Assembly (NCBI GenBank): GCA_049999765.1
Contig: JBNGIQ010009448.1
Coordinates: 130,337-162,704, forward strand
DNA length: 32,368 bases
Reading direction: 5' to 3'
DNA from: Phaeoceros laevis
Lineage: Eukaryota > Anthocerotophyta > Anthocerotopsida > Notothyladales
This document shows, piece after piece, positions 11,033 through 22,309 of this stretch. The notes under the pieces were generated by a model. The model was given only the letters and a program-made list of their open reading frames with translations. It was not told where the DNA came from and searched no databases. The position numbers were made by a program, and so were the translations under genes. Each line of letters opens with the position of its first letter. The first letter of the stretch is position 1.

Positions 11033-13499
11033 GGTGGTCACGTTTGAAGATGCTGGATCTTGGGGCAAAGAGTCGAAGGACAGGCAGCTCACAGCTGTGG
11101 TTGAAACCTTGGACCTTCTGGTGCGACGAGGGTCCTACGTTGAGAACTATGTCTTCTATGACGTCCTCAGGAGGTGCATTGCACAGAAGAATTTGGTTAT
11201 TGGCAGACGTGTCCATGCCCTTGCTGTCAAAAGCGGCTACGAGGCTAACTCATTCGTGGCCAACCATGTTATTCGAATGTATGCTTCTCATGGGAGGCTG
11301 AAGGAAGCAATGCAGGTCTTCACCAATGTCTCTGAACCAAGCCGCCACATGTGGACTTCTATTATCTTGGCAAATGCTCGACATGGACACCCTTGGCAAT
11401 CTATAAAGCTCTATCGCCAATTCAGGGAGTCTGGTGTTCAGCCAGACAACCACATATTTGTGGCAGTCCTTACAGCTTGTGCAATTGCAGGCGACTTATC
11501 GTCTGGCAAGAAAGTCCATACCGACACTCTGGCAACTGCAGATAAGGACAATGTATTCGTTGGGAATGCGCTGGTGGACATGTATTCAAAGTGTGGGAGC
11601 TTAGAAGATGCTCGCAGGGTATTTGACAATATGCCAACGAAGGATGTGGTTACCTGGAATGCCATGATTGCAGGTTATGCTCAGGATGGGTCTGGGCACG
11701 AAGCCCTTAGTCTCTATGGTAGCATGCAGCGCAAAGGGATGACTCCACCTGATGCAGTTACATTCATATGCCTCCTGCAAGCTTGCACCAGTATCAGAGC
11801 TCTTCATCAAGGGAGATTGCTTCATGCACAAATTCGGGAAAGAGGACTAGAAACTGATGTGGTTGTTGGTACCTGCCTGGTGGACATGCATGCAAAGTGC
11901 GGGTGTCTAGAGGATGCCCACAGACTGTTTAACACTCTGCCAAGAAAAACTTTGGTGACCTGGAATGCCATGATTGCAGGATACGCTCAACAGGGACTAG
12001 GTCGAGAAGCTCTTGCTCTTTATGGAGTTATGCAACTGGAGACTTGTACTCCAGCAGATGCTATTACATTTGTAAGCCTCCTCCAAGCATGTGCGGCCGT
12101 CAAAGCTTTACGTGAGGGCAAGCAACTTCATGCACAGATTCTGGAAAGGGGACTCGATGCTGACGTGGTTGTTGGAACCAGCTTACTTGACATGTATGCT
12201 AAGTGTGGTAGCCTAGAAGATGCACAGAAAGTGTTCGACAATTTGCCAAGTAAAAACCTGGTGACTTGGACAGCTATGATAGCCGGATATGCCCAGAACG
12301 GACTAGGCCAAGAGGCTCTTACAATCTACGCAACCATGCAGCAGGAGAGCAGTGTTCCAGCCAATGCTGCTACCTTTCTATGCCTCCTGCAGGCTTGCGG
12401 TAGTGTACCAGGACTTGAGAAAGGCAAGGAAATCCATGACCAGGTCACCAAGAGTGGATTAGAGGTCACTGATACATCTCTCGCTAACGCCCTTATTGAC
12501 ATGTATGGCAAATGTGGAAGCATGGTTGATGCACAAAATGTTTTCGATGCGCTTGTCAAACCAGACATTGTGGCGTGGAGTTCATTGATCATTGGATACG
12601 CTTGTCAAGGCGAAAGTGAGCTTGTCTTCGATTTGTTCGAGACGATGAGGAAGGAGGGGATACAGCCAAATGGCATCACATTTGTCGGTATTCTTAACGT
12701 ATGCAGTCATATGGGGCTAGTGGAGAAGGGTCAGAAGTACTTCGAGATGATGAGGAGAGACTGTGACATTATTCCAACCATAGAACACTACACTTGTATG
12801 ATTGATCTCCTTGCCCGTGCTGGCCACCTGGACAAAGCGATGGAAATAGTGAATACCATGCCTTTCGAACCTGATTTCGTGGTGTGGATGTCGATATTAG
12901 GTGCCTGTCAACAGTGGAGGAACGTGGAGCTGGGAAGACAGGCATTTAAGTGTGCTATAGAGTTGGATGAGAATGATGCTGCAGCCTATGTAATAATGTC
13001 AGATATTTATGCAGATGCTCAAATGCAGGAGGATGCGAAGGGAATCCAGGCAATGAGAGCGAATATCCAAGCATATAAGGAGCCTGGACGGAGCTGGTGG
13101 ACAGATGTTGGTGGGGTTGTTCATGCTTTCATTGTGGCGGATAGGGAGCATCCTGAGTGGCACCACTTATATTTAAAGCTGGAAGAGACTTCCCTCAGAG
13201 TGAAAAACGGAGAACATCTTGCCCATTTAGAGTCTGTTTTGCAGGAGGCAGGTGAAGATGAGAATGAACCTGCATCGTGTACCCATAGTAAGGAACTTGC
13301 CATCACGCACCCAGAAGTCTTGGTCTTGTCGCATGCGCATAATGTTTCTAAAGCAACGGTCAGTGGCACAAGGCAACATCCACAACCAGCAATCCCTGGC
13401 GGTGCATGCAGAGCATGGGTCCAACCCGTCTGTGGCTATGAAGAGTCCAGGAGGTGCATGTTCTTTAAGCACTGTGCATCTCCACTTTTGAGGATATGA
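11033..13499 (+). CDS. PLS-class PPR protein with decayed DYW-like C-terminus (5' end incomplete)
   Basis: The main exon encodes 821 residues from 11034. It is preceded by the acceptor ttagccttgcag and has no ATG until deep inside the repeats, so at least one 5' exon is missing from this model. The repeats alternate P, L and S types (VDMYSKCGSLEDARRVFDNM, VVTWNAMIAGYAQ). The E/E+ region ends in RSWWTDVGGVVHAFIVADREHPE. After that comes a stretch that looks like a ruined DYW deaminase domain: HLESVLQEAGEDENEPASC then HSKELAI, where intact members read HSEKLAI with the catalytic Glu. The later zinc Cys pair and the final DYW are unrecognisable. Predicted role: organelle RNA binding and editing-site recognition without its own deaminase. 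It is a tandem paralogue of the gene at 13556-15776. Confidence 0.85.
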
Positions 13500-13555
13500 A
13501 CATTTTAGCATAGAAGTATTGTTGTCTTTGCTGCTTTGACATGAAATATTTGCAG

Positions 13556-15776
13556 GCTGACAGGGGCTGAGGACGATATACAAGTTAGGACGTGGAAGAA
13601 AGTATGTGAAAGAGGACCCCTTACGGAGGCTGTTGAAGCGTTGGAGCTCATGGTGCACCGGCTATCCTATGTCGACAACTCGGTCTACTACAGTGTCCTC
13701 AAGAGGTGCACCGCGCAGAAGAATTTGGTTCTGGGCTGTCGCATTCACCGTCTTGCTATTAAGAGTGGGTTTGAATCCAACACATTTCTGGCAAACCACT
13801 TCATTTGTATGTATGCTTCTCATGGGAGGTTGGAGGAAGCAATTCAGGTCTTTAAGAAGGTGGCTGTTCCAAGTCGCTACATGTGGTCATCTATTATTTT
13901 GGCTCATACTCGAAATGGACAGCCAGCACAGGCTATCGAACTGTATCGACAGATGCACAGGTCAACTGTGAAGCCAGACAACCATATATTTGTGGCAGTC
14001 CTTACGGCATGCGCAACTGCCAAGGACCTATGTTTCGGCAGGAAGGTTCATGCTGACATTTTGGGGACAGCAAACAAGACCGATATTTTTGTCAGCAACG
14101 CCCTAATTGACATGTACTCAAAATGTGGGAGCTTGGAGGATGCTTGCAGAGTGTTTGACAATCTGCCGACAAGAGATGTGGTGACGTGGACAGCCATGAT
14201 TGCAGGATATGCTCAGCGTGGACTTGGTGAACAAGCAATTGCTTTATACGTTGAGATGCAGAGCGAGCGAGTCACTCCAGCAGATGTTGTAACATTTGTG
14301 TGCCTGCTGCAGGCCTGCGCCAGTGTTGGAGCTCTGCATGTGGGAAAGCAGCTCCATGCACAGATTCGGGAAAGGGGCCTAGAGTCGGATGTTGTTGTTG
14401 CCACCTCCCTGGTGGACATGTACGCCAAATGCAGGAGCTTAGAGGATGCACGTCGAGTGTTTGACTCTCTGCCAGGCAAAAATGTGGTGACTTGGACCGC
14501 CATGATTGCAGGGTGTGCTCAGCAGGGGCTTGGCCTAGAAGCTCTCACTCTTTATGATAGTATGCGAAAGGAGGGAATGTCACCAGCAAATGCTGTAACG
14601 TTTGTGTGCCTCCTGCAGGCATGTGCCAGCATCGGAGCTCTTCATCAGGGGAAGCAGCTTCATGCAGAGATTCAGGAAATGGGACTTGAGGGTGATGTGA
14701 CGGTTGGCAATGGGCTCGTTAACATGTATGCAAAGTGTGGGAGCCTGGATGATGCACGTACATTGTTCGACAACTTACCAACTAAAGATGTGGTGACATG
14801 GAATGCCATGATCGCTGGGTACTTCCACCATGGTCTCCACCAACATGCCCTTGCTCTTTATGGGAGTATGCAACAGGAGGGCATTACTCCAGCCGATGTG
14901 GTGACTTATGTTTGCCTCCTGCAGGCCTGTGGTGGTGTGGCAGGGCTGGAGAAAGGAAAGGAAATTCATGCTGAAATTTCTAAAATAGAACCGGTGGCAA
15001 CTGATCTGTTTGTGGCAAGCACTCTCATCGACATGTATGGCAAGTGTGGGAGTATGGCTGATGCCCAGGAGGTGTTTGATGCACTGCCTGCAAGAGATAT
15101 TGTGACATGGACTGCACTGCTTGGAGGATATGCACGTCAAGGAGAGAGTGACCTTGTCTTTGATTTGTTCCTGAATATGCGGGAAGAGGGCTTACATCCA
15201 AACAGCGTGACGTTTCTTACAGTGCTGACAGTATGTAATCATGTGGGTCTGGTGGATAAGGGCCATGAGTACTTCGAAGCTATGAGCAGAGACTATGGTA
15301 TCGCTCCAACTGTTGCACACTACACTTGCATGGTTGATCTTCTCGGCCGTGCAGGGCAAGTGGGCAAGGCGATGGAGATGGTGAAGGCCATGCCATTCCA
15401 ACCCGATGACATCATCTGGACTTGTGTGCTGGGTGCTTGTCAAAAGTGGAAGAACGTGGCTCTGGGTAGAGAGGCATTTGAATGTGCGGCCAGGCTGGAT
15501 GTAGATGATGCAACACCTTACGTCCTGATGTCAAACATTTATGCCGCTGCTCAGATGTGGGAGGGCGCCAACGAGATCCAAGCCATGAGAGTGCAATCAC
15601 GGGCCTGGAAGCAGCCGGGGCAGAGCCAGTGGACGGACAGTACGGGAACCGTTCATACATTTGTGGTGGGGGATAGGGATCATCCTGGATGGCAACACGT
15701 AGATGCAAGGCTCAAGGAACTTCTGGCTGAGATGAGGGAGCAAGGATATGTGCCTTGTCTGGACTATGTGCTGTAA
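13556..15776 (+). CDS. PLS-class PPR protein, E+ type, truncated before the DYW domain
   Basis: The frame runs from an acceptor at 13555/13556 (gaaatatttgcag) to TAA at 15774-15776, giving 739 residues, or 711 if translation begins at the ATG at 13641. It aligns throughout with the upstream PPR gene, for example SYVDNSVYYSVLKRCTAQKN against SYVENYVFYDVLRRCIAQKN, so the pair arose by tandem duplication. Repeats are of P, L and S type. The E/E+ tail ends QSQWTDSTGTVHTFVVGDRD then EQGYVPCLDYVL and stop. Reading through the stop continues the family's DYW start for about 25 codons, so the stop is a secondary loss. Only 56 bp separate it from the stop of the previous gene, leaving little room for a promoter or first exon of its own. 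Confidence 0.85.
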
Positions 15777-15851
15777 GACATAGCCTTCGATGGAGAGGAA
15801 GCCTTGTGCAGGCAAAGTGAAAAACCAGCAATGGCACATGCCGTAGTCAAG
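15777..15851 (+). pseudogene. Fossil of the DYW deaminase domain of the preceding PPR gene
   Basis: Directly after the TAA at 15774, in the same frame, the sequence reads DIAFDGEEALCRQSEKPAMA and then HAVVKAQPGT before a second in-frame stop. In intact DYW proteins this position has a phrase of the form HDVxxxxKExxLCxHSEKLAIA. The zinc-binding His of HSE is Gln here (QSE). I see nothing convincing of the later CxxC or DYW motifs. This is decayed sequence, not an active gene. Confidence 0.75.
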
Positions 15852-16735
15852 GCACAGCCTGGCACGTAGCAGGTACGGCGGCCTGTCTTCAGACCAACCG
15901 ACTCTGTGTGTGTGTTTATTGCTTAACATCCGGGCGAAACCTTTCGGCTCCTGTGTAAGTTTAAGAAGAGTCCCTTCTACATGCACTTGTTCTAAAGGTG
16001 GTTGCTAGCTGTGATAGACAGCTACAGATACAAGAGTGGCCGATATTGCAACGATGTTCCAAGAGTTGGGGTTTAGGAATCGGAGATTCGGAATTATTCC
16101 ATTCTATAGGCATATGGTACCGAATACTTTTTGTCCAATGCTCTTTGTGGGACAAAAAATATTGGAATAGACTCAATCTACAGTATGCGCCAACTTATGG
16201 GGTCAGGGATGAGTTTAAAAAAATGGACAAACTGTTTGTCCATGCATTGACTTTTTGTCCATCGAGAGCTGGAAGACCGATGCTCCAGCTCCTGGGGGTT
16301 CTGTTGACCACAGGCTATGATCTTAGCTAGCTGCATGGTCACACGCGCGCTGCCATGGATCCATCTGGCAACCAAGCCAAGCTCGACCGGTCGGGACTCT
16401 CCTCGGGATCATGGTCCAATTAGTGCAGAAAAGCTCTTGAAAAGATTTGTCAACATAACAAGTATAGATGACTGTGATTTGTTTTATTATATGTTTTGCT
16501 TTCCTGAAGCAGTTTCTACGAGAGTCTGCCTCTCATCGATTTCTGCAACTTCAGCTGATATACAGATCTCATCAGGGTCGCTAGTCGCTGCCGTCGGACG
16601 CGCTTGCAAGCTTCGACGGGCTGGAGACCTTCGGGATCCATTGCTGTCGTGTGAGCGCACCCATCCTGCTTGCGAGTTGCGAGTGTTCCACACCTGTTCC
16701 ACCAGATGAGGTTATTGACTGGGGTGCGCGGTCCT
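15852..16735. other. Intergenic region between convergent PPR and dioxygenase genes
   Basis: No protein similarity was seen. The stretch should contain the 3' untranslated regions of the PPR gene (+) and the dioxygenase (-). Near 16223-16243 there is a perfect 9-bp inverted repeat, atggacaaa with a 3-bp loop, and the word ttgtcca recurs nearby at about 16132 and 16255. This is a weak hairpin of unknown meaning. Confidence 0.45.
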
Positions 16736-19700
16736 TCAACCTCCCCTCATGGCGTGCTCCGGCTCCTTGTCATAGAAGTAGGTGCCATGATAACCGTATG
16801 GTACCCTATGGGGAAGCTGCAACTTGGCCACTGGCTCTGCGCTGAAGTTTTGTGCATCAATAATGTACAACTGCCACCACATGGAGTCTATTGTGAGAGG
16901 CAATCGGAATTCGAACGCACCACATGCAGTCATGAAATGCAACCAAAGGTCTACATAACCCAATGGGCCTTCGATCAGGAATGTGCATCCGGATGCACAT
17001 TCTCTAGCTAGGTCTGGATCGAGGGATTTGGAGTGGTTCCAACAGAGAGGCTGCAGGTGTGGTCTTACATATGAAATCTCTGTAATGTCGTTGTGAACGT
17101 AAGCTACGACCCATCCGTCGTCTTCTGCTTGGGCATTGGGTCTTGCCACGAAGGACGGCTCCGACACTCCAAACATGGAATCCAGCTCGTGCATTTCTTC
17201 CTTGATATCCTGAAAAAGGGACCAGTTGTTAGGCTGATCTCGACACCGGTACCTGTAGGTCAATCAGATGCTTTGGCAACGTACCCCGCCGGCTGACTCC
17301 GGAAACGTGATCTTCACAAGGCCTCTCATTTTTCCCATACCTGCGAAGCACAAGTCAGCTTAGATTTACCAGCACAGCTGCTCTAACCTTGCTTGCAACC
17401 ATTTTGTGTAAGCATTTGCACGCACCTGTTCTGGCTGACCCCTCTACGTCGAGGAGGCACATATAACCATATCTGTTCTTGACTCCAACATAAGAACGGT
17501 TGATACTTGGATACTCCCCGGAGTAAGCGTAGCCCGACAGGTCCCGCTCCGAAGCTTCACCTGCAGGTCAAGGGACATACATGTCGCTTTAGGGATACAT
17601 ATGATGCCTTGCGTTCAGGCATGAGATAGCAGTGCCAGACTAGGGCTGCCACCCAACCTGTGACCATGTTTAAGCGCCACTCGTGAACCTGGCTGCTGAG
17701 CGCGCCATCTACCCAGGGGTCAGTAGCGTCCAAAGGAGCAATGGGTTGCACACCTCGAGCCCACCACTCAAGTTTGTCCATGTGCATTGGCGAGGGTATA
17801 ATGGGTCGTCTTGCCCGCAGGCCAAGGACTACAACCTGTCTCGTAAGGGAGAAATCTATCAATAGTCTCGGAGTCAGTCATGTGCTCTTCCTAGTTCAAT
17901 TGCAAATGGGGACAGAGTCGCTCAATCTGACCTCATCACCATCTTCGAAGGTGTTGAACTTGTGCCAGGAATAACCAGTTTGCACAGGAAACCACTTTGT
18001 AGACTCCCCATTGCCATAACGTGGGAGTACGCCGATTCTGGAAGCATCATTTTCTTGAAACTCCATGATCCTATCCAGTCAAATGTTGCAAGATAATCTT
18101 GAGACATGTTGTCAGGGATCTTCCCACTTTTACCAACTGGTAAAAGGTACAACAATCTTGCTGCTGTAGAATTTTACAGGCTCACAACGACTTGCTGCGG
18201 GTACTACTCACCTTCCTCCACTTTGAAGGCGCTCCTTGCTCAGGATCAGAGGGAAGTCGAAGAAGACGTTGTAGCTGCATTAAGGAAGGAATCTCCGTGA
18301 CACAGTGTTTTTGGCCTTCATGGTCAGGATGACGATAAGTACTCGGAAGCAACAAAAGGATCGGGGAAAGCTGCAGTGCACTCACCGTTTTGTGATGGCA
18401 ATTTCATGACAGAAACTGCAACGATCCAGCCCCATGTCGATCCTGTGAACCATTCTTTCACCATCGGCTGCAGAAGTTTGGGCAAGAATTAAAAGGAAGT
18501 CCTGAATAGCAAGGAAGAAGCACACGATTGCAATCTTGGGCGGGAGAAACGATCCCACCTGACACGATGCCGATTTCCGAATACGGCTTGTCAGCGTGGA
18601 CGCCAAAGATAATAAGCTCTTTCGTTTGCGGGTCGCGCTGTCAGTGCAATCATTCTAGCTATCAGGGGCGTGAACGCTAGCTGCACCATGTACCAGCTGG
18701 AGGACACAATTTTGACCGGTGCCGTATCAATGTGTCCGTCGGAATTGCATGTGGGAAAGAAAACTCACGAAAGGATGGGCACTGAACGGACGCTTCCAAC
18801 TTCCATTGCAGCCATGCCACACTCCGACGGTAGTCAGGTCCGACAAGTTGAATTCATAAGGGAGATCGCCTTCAGCAACAGCATAGTACCTCCCCGCGTG
18901 CTCGAACACATGCGTATTGGATGTGACCTTGTTGGGCTTACCAAATCTCAGCTAAAAAAACTTCTTATCAGTACCCTTGGAAATTGATCCCTCGGGATGC
19001 CGAATGCATGTCACTAACTTGAGAAGATGACTCACCGTGTTGATCAGGTAGCATAACAAGATGGCTGAAGAGTCCCCCTCAAAGCTGGGTAACGCCACAC
19101 GTCTTCCCTGCTGTTTTTCCATCTTGTAGGTTTCCGTTCCCAAATATTTGTTCAAGTAGGCGACCTGGCCTCCCTTCCCGAAGTAGGTTGCATGAAGCAT
19201 TCCGTCCCCCTCAAACATGTGGTAATTTACTCTGCCCAAAGAACTAGTCAAACTTCTCCCTCCAAATTGAGGATTGGGACCTGCACATGTAGTATGTATA
19301 TACATCATGCGATCAGATAGCCCAAGGTTTTGAACAGCATATACATGTACAGCTAGCGTCAGCATCATTCATGAATGATTTCTGAAGTCTCCAGGGACAA
19401 CTTGAAGGTACCGGTGTTTACCATTTCTAATGTAGACCCCACTGGGAAAATCCAAGGGAACAGCACCTGCCACCACTTGGACTGGTGTTTTGCCACTGAT
19501 TTCTGCCACAGGAGCAAAGCTGCCCTGAACCAGGTTCAAGACAGGAACATGTATGAAGAATCACGAGAAACTCTAGCCGCGGATGCATCCATAAGGTGCA
19601 CGTGCACACTGTAGAGGAGTACTTAGCAGGCAAGAGCAAGGTTCACTAACCAAGAAGGCACGATTAGGAGGATCGTCCGTCTCAGTGAAAATTGTGTCCA

Positions 19701-20360
19701 TGAGTTTGTTGAGCAGCCCATGCTTTGCAGCATTCACAAGAGAGCCAACTGCTTGAACAGGATTGAACAGACCCTTCTCCTGCGCATAGAGTCAACATGC
19801 TCTGTTAAGTTCAACCTTGCAAGGTCATGGGCAGCCCCACAATTGCAAGCTGGAAAATTCGTGGCAACAACCTTTCCCTTTTCAGACCAGGTTCCAGGCC
19901 CCCTTGCATCCTCTCCTACATTCCCCTCAACGGAAAGTAATTGCTTGCGCACTTCAGGACTCCCTATTGTCGGATTAGGCACAGCCTGAGCAAGCACTCC
20001 GGCAAGCTTAGGCTCCCTTCCTCCTCGAGAAGACTGCAATCAGTGCACATCATTAGCCAACTGTAGCAGCATGCGAGTTGCCTCCAAACGTTCTGTCACA
20101 CAAAATATCCCTCAGAATGCAGATCTGGCAATTCATGTTGACCAGCGGCAGTTCCATCTGAAGTTCCAGCTCCCAGGACCTCTGCATTAGTTGAGGATCA
20201 ATTGCCGCACAAGAAAATAGGTCACCATTAGTGGCCATACCGGTGTGCAGCACAGAATCCGAGAGGAGAACGCTGACGTTCCGCTGCCGAGAACTCTCCA
20301 GCACTCGACCCCTGCCTGAGCCCGGAAGCTCACGATGGAGGTTGGAGCCTGGGCTGCCAT
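16736..20360 (-). CDS. Carotenoid cleavage dioxygenase, zaxinone-synthase-like, 15 exons
   Basis: Exons (5' to 3' on the minus strand): 20241-20360, 19872-20033, 19651-19779, 19422-19524, 19036-19280, 18769-18951, 18559-18637, 18386-18467, 18212-18274, 17932-18070, 17658-17835, 17426-17560, 17285-17340, 17069-17209, 16736-16870. All borders are GT/AG and all phases agree, giving 649 residues; introns are 75-207 bp. The Ser/Arg-rich, acid-poor N-terminus resembles a plastid transit peptide. The core shows GSFAPV, GVYIRNGPNPQFGG, EGDGMLHA, RIGVLPRYG, EDGDEVVVLGL, EWRLNMVTGE, EDDGWVVAYVHN and PHRVPYGYHGTYF. The iron-ligand histidines are His312 (SAHPF), His361 (CHEIA), His425 (SWHKF) and His633 (GYHG). 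The family oxidatively cleaves carotenoid or apocarotenoid double bonds. Phrases such as VFEHAGR, KELIIFG, LDRCSFCH and EWRLNMVTG recall zaxinone synthase rather than CCD1, CCD4, CCD7, CCD8 or NCED. That subfamily call is from memory of motifs and less sure than the family. Confidence 0.92.
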
Positions 20361-20562
20361 CGGTGTCAGGGCTTCATCTGCAAGGGGCAGCGAGGAATGC
20401 CATTTTAGCCCCCTACGCTAGCGCTGTGTCTAGACTTCTATGGAGAGATGCCCCGAGGGGCAGAATGAAAAGATGCCGGCGACAGAAGACACGGTCACAG
20501 TGTTCAGCCAACTCCACACGGTAATTGAGCACCCCGCCAGGTATTTCGACCAGCGACTGGGA

Positions 20563-20611
20563 GCCCCCGTCCAGGGAGTTTAGGCGACAACCGGCAGCCC
20601 CCGTCCAGGGA
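20563..20611. repeat. Short direct repeat, two copies 35 bp apart
   Basis: The word agcccccgtccaggga occurs at about 20562-20577 and again at about 20597-20612. The spacing (about 35 bp) matches the 36-bp array that begins just downstream, suggesting that both derive from the same slipped or unequal-crossover history. Confidence 0.75.
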
Positions 20612-20627
20612 CCAGGGTCGACCTGTT

Positions 20628-20735
20628 GGGGCTACAACCGTGAAGTGCTGCAATCGACCCTTTGGGGCTACAACCGTGACGTGCTGCAATCGACCCTTTG
20701 GGGCTACAACCATGAAGCGCGGCAGCTGACGGTCC
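20628..20735. repeat. 36-bp tandem repeat, three copies, upstream of the dioxygenase
   Basis: The unit begins ggggctacaaccgtgaagtg and starts at 20628, 20664 and 20700. The first two copies are nearly identical and the third diverges after about 20 bases. It lies about 270-370 bp upstream of the dioxygenase start codon, so it may be in its promoter or leader. Because 36 is a multiple of three, open frames on both strands give 12-residue peptide repeats, but I see no sign that they are coding. Confidence 0.9.
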
Positions 20736-22309
20736 ACCAATCCGCAGTAGCAATCCAAGCATATCATCTGAGAGGGCCTGAATCTGTTGTGAGCATTTCA
20801 AGAGCATTTCCAGTTGCCACTGGACAGCCAGTTTTACTATTTGTCTGCCCATCTCCAACATCTGGGCAAACGGTGCCTGAGAGTGAACCTTTTGCCTCAC
20901 AATCTCACATGACTACATGCGGACGGCATAACCGCATGCTTTCCTACATACGGGATTGAACTCTCGTTTCATGGCACAACGCAGGTAACAAAGCTGTGGC
21001 ATCTGGATGAACAGCAGCTAGCAACAAGGTAAGGTAGGCGGCCGTGGGTTGCTGGTGGCGAGAGAGACAGAGAAGGGGCCTACTACATGTGCCGACAAGA
21101 CACGCATGCTACTCGAACAAAATAAGGTCTTGTATGTCCACCGAATCAAAACATGGGGCCTTACTAGCCGATGGCCTCCCTTGGACGCCACGCCTCCAGG
21201 TCGTACGACGGGGCTTTGTCCAATGCGCGTCGTACATTCGCCCAGAAACAAGTTTTTTTCCTTTATGATGCTACCACACGAAAATGCTTCGAATTTCTTT
21301 GTTGGACCTGGAGCTGGAGGGACAGCTTGCACATGGTGGATGCCCAGCTCTTTTGTGCTACCACCCTGTGGTCGATCAGGCCCAGCTAGGGATGAGGTCA
21401 TAAATTGGCCAAGGAGAGGAGGTGATCGGCAGTCTTGGGCGAAGCTGGTGCATTGGGACTGCAGCCATTGCTCCAGTGGATCCTACGGGACTAGTGCAAT
21501 GGGCAGTCCAAAACATTTTGGATCGAGTGATCACATATGTGGGTGATAACAAGTACTGGGACCATTGCCAAGAGCTGGAGAAACTAATATTCGTTCCTAA
21601 GCTAACATGGCGAGCATGGTGAATGTGCCACATCTGGCTAAAGCTAGTTTGTTCACACAAGCCACCATTATCCAACTTCTTCCGAATGACCAAGAAGAGC
21701 TCGTCAGACTCATCAAATGGTTGGTTGGTTTGGAGGTAGAGACTCCAACGAATTATGATACATGTTTGAAGTATATAATCAATATGTCCGATCATGTCCA
21801 ATCACCAATAGGACAATTAAGAGAATTTGGACCTAGGTGAGCAAGACCTTTTTCAGAGGTACAACAAAGCCCAAGATTGTTTTAAGAAGACAATGGCACA
21901 ACGTAAACGGGATCTAAAATACCTACACAATGGTATGATTAAAAGAACAAATATTGAAGTCTCACGTTTTTACCTAACGGGTGCCTGCCACTAGGGCAGG
22001 ACCCTGTCGTGACACATGATATGAGTACTACTAGAGCTATGTCGTGAACTACTTTGAGAATAGTCTACACTAGTGTGGTGGTATACATTCCACACCAGGC
22101 CTTGCAAGGAATAAGAGTAAACAGCAACTACACATTCCAAAATCACCAGAACTCGAACACTTTGATGTTTTTTGCACCGGCACCACCTCGCACAATCTTA
22201 ACCAAATGGGAGCATTAGTACGAAGGACAATATACTTTAATTGATTGATTGATAGCTCAATCGAGGCATATTGAACAACGTTCCATCACTGGGTTGCCAA
22301 TGATGAATC

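Larger units (their letters stand above)
20361..22309. other. Upstream region of the dioxygenase gene and further intergenic DNA
   Basis: The first few hundred bases are the likely promoter and leader of the minus-strand dioxygenase gene and contain a 36-bp tandem repeat. From 21000 to 21840 there are overlapping open frames on both strands, but none resembles a known family and they lack consistent splice structure, so I do not call a gene. From 21840 to 22309 the sequence is A/T rich without features. Confidence 0.45.

Noticed and set aside
16223-16243. Perfect 9-bp inverted repeat as a terminator or microRNA precursor
   Set aside because: Too short for a plant microRNA precursor, and there is no reason to expect hairpin terminators in a Pol II context.
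20504-20959. Open frames on both strands with 12-residue peptide repeats
   Set aside because: Explained by a 36-bp DNA tandem repeat whose length is a multiple of three; both strands are open, and there is no family resemblance.
21049-21840. Several overlapping ORFs on both strands
   Set aside because: No recognisable motif, no consistent splice signals, and no preference for one strand.
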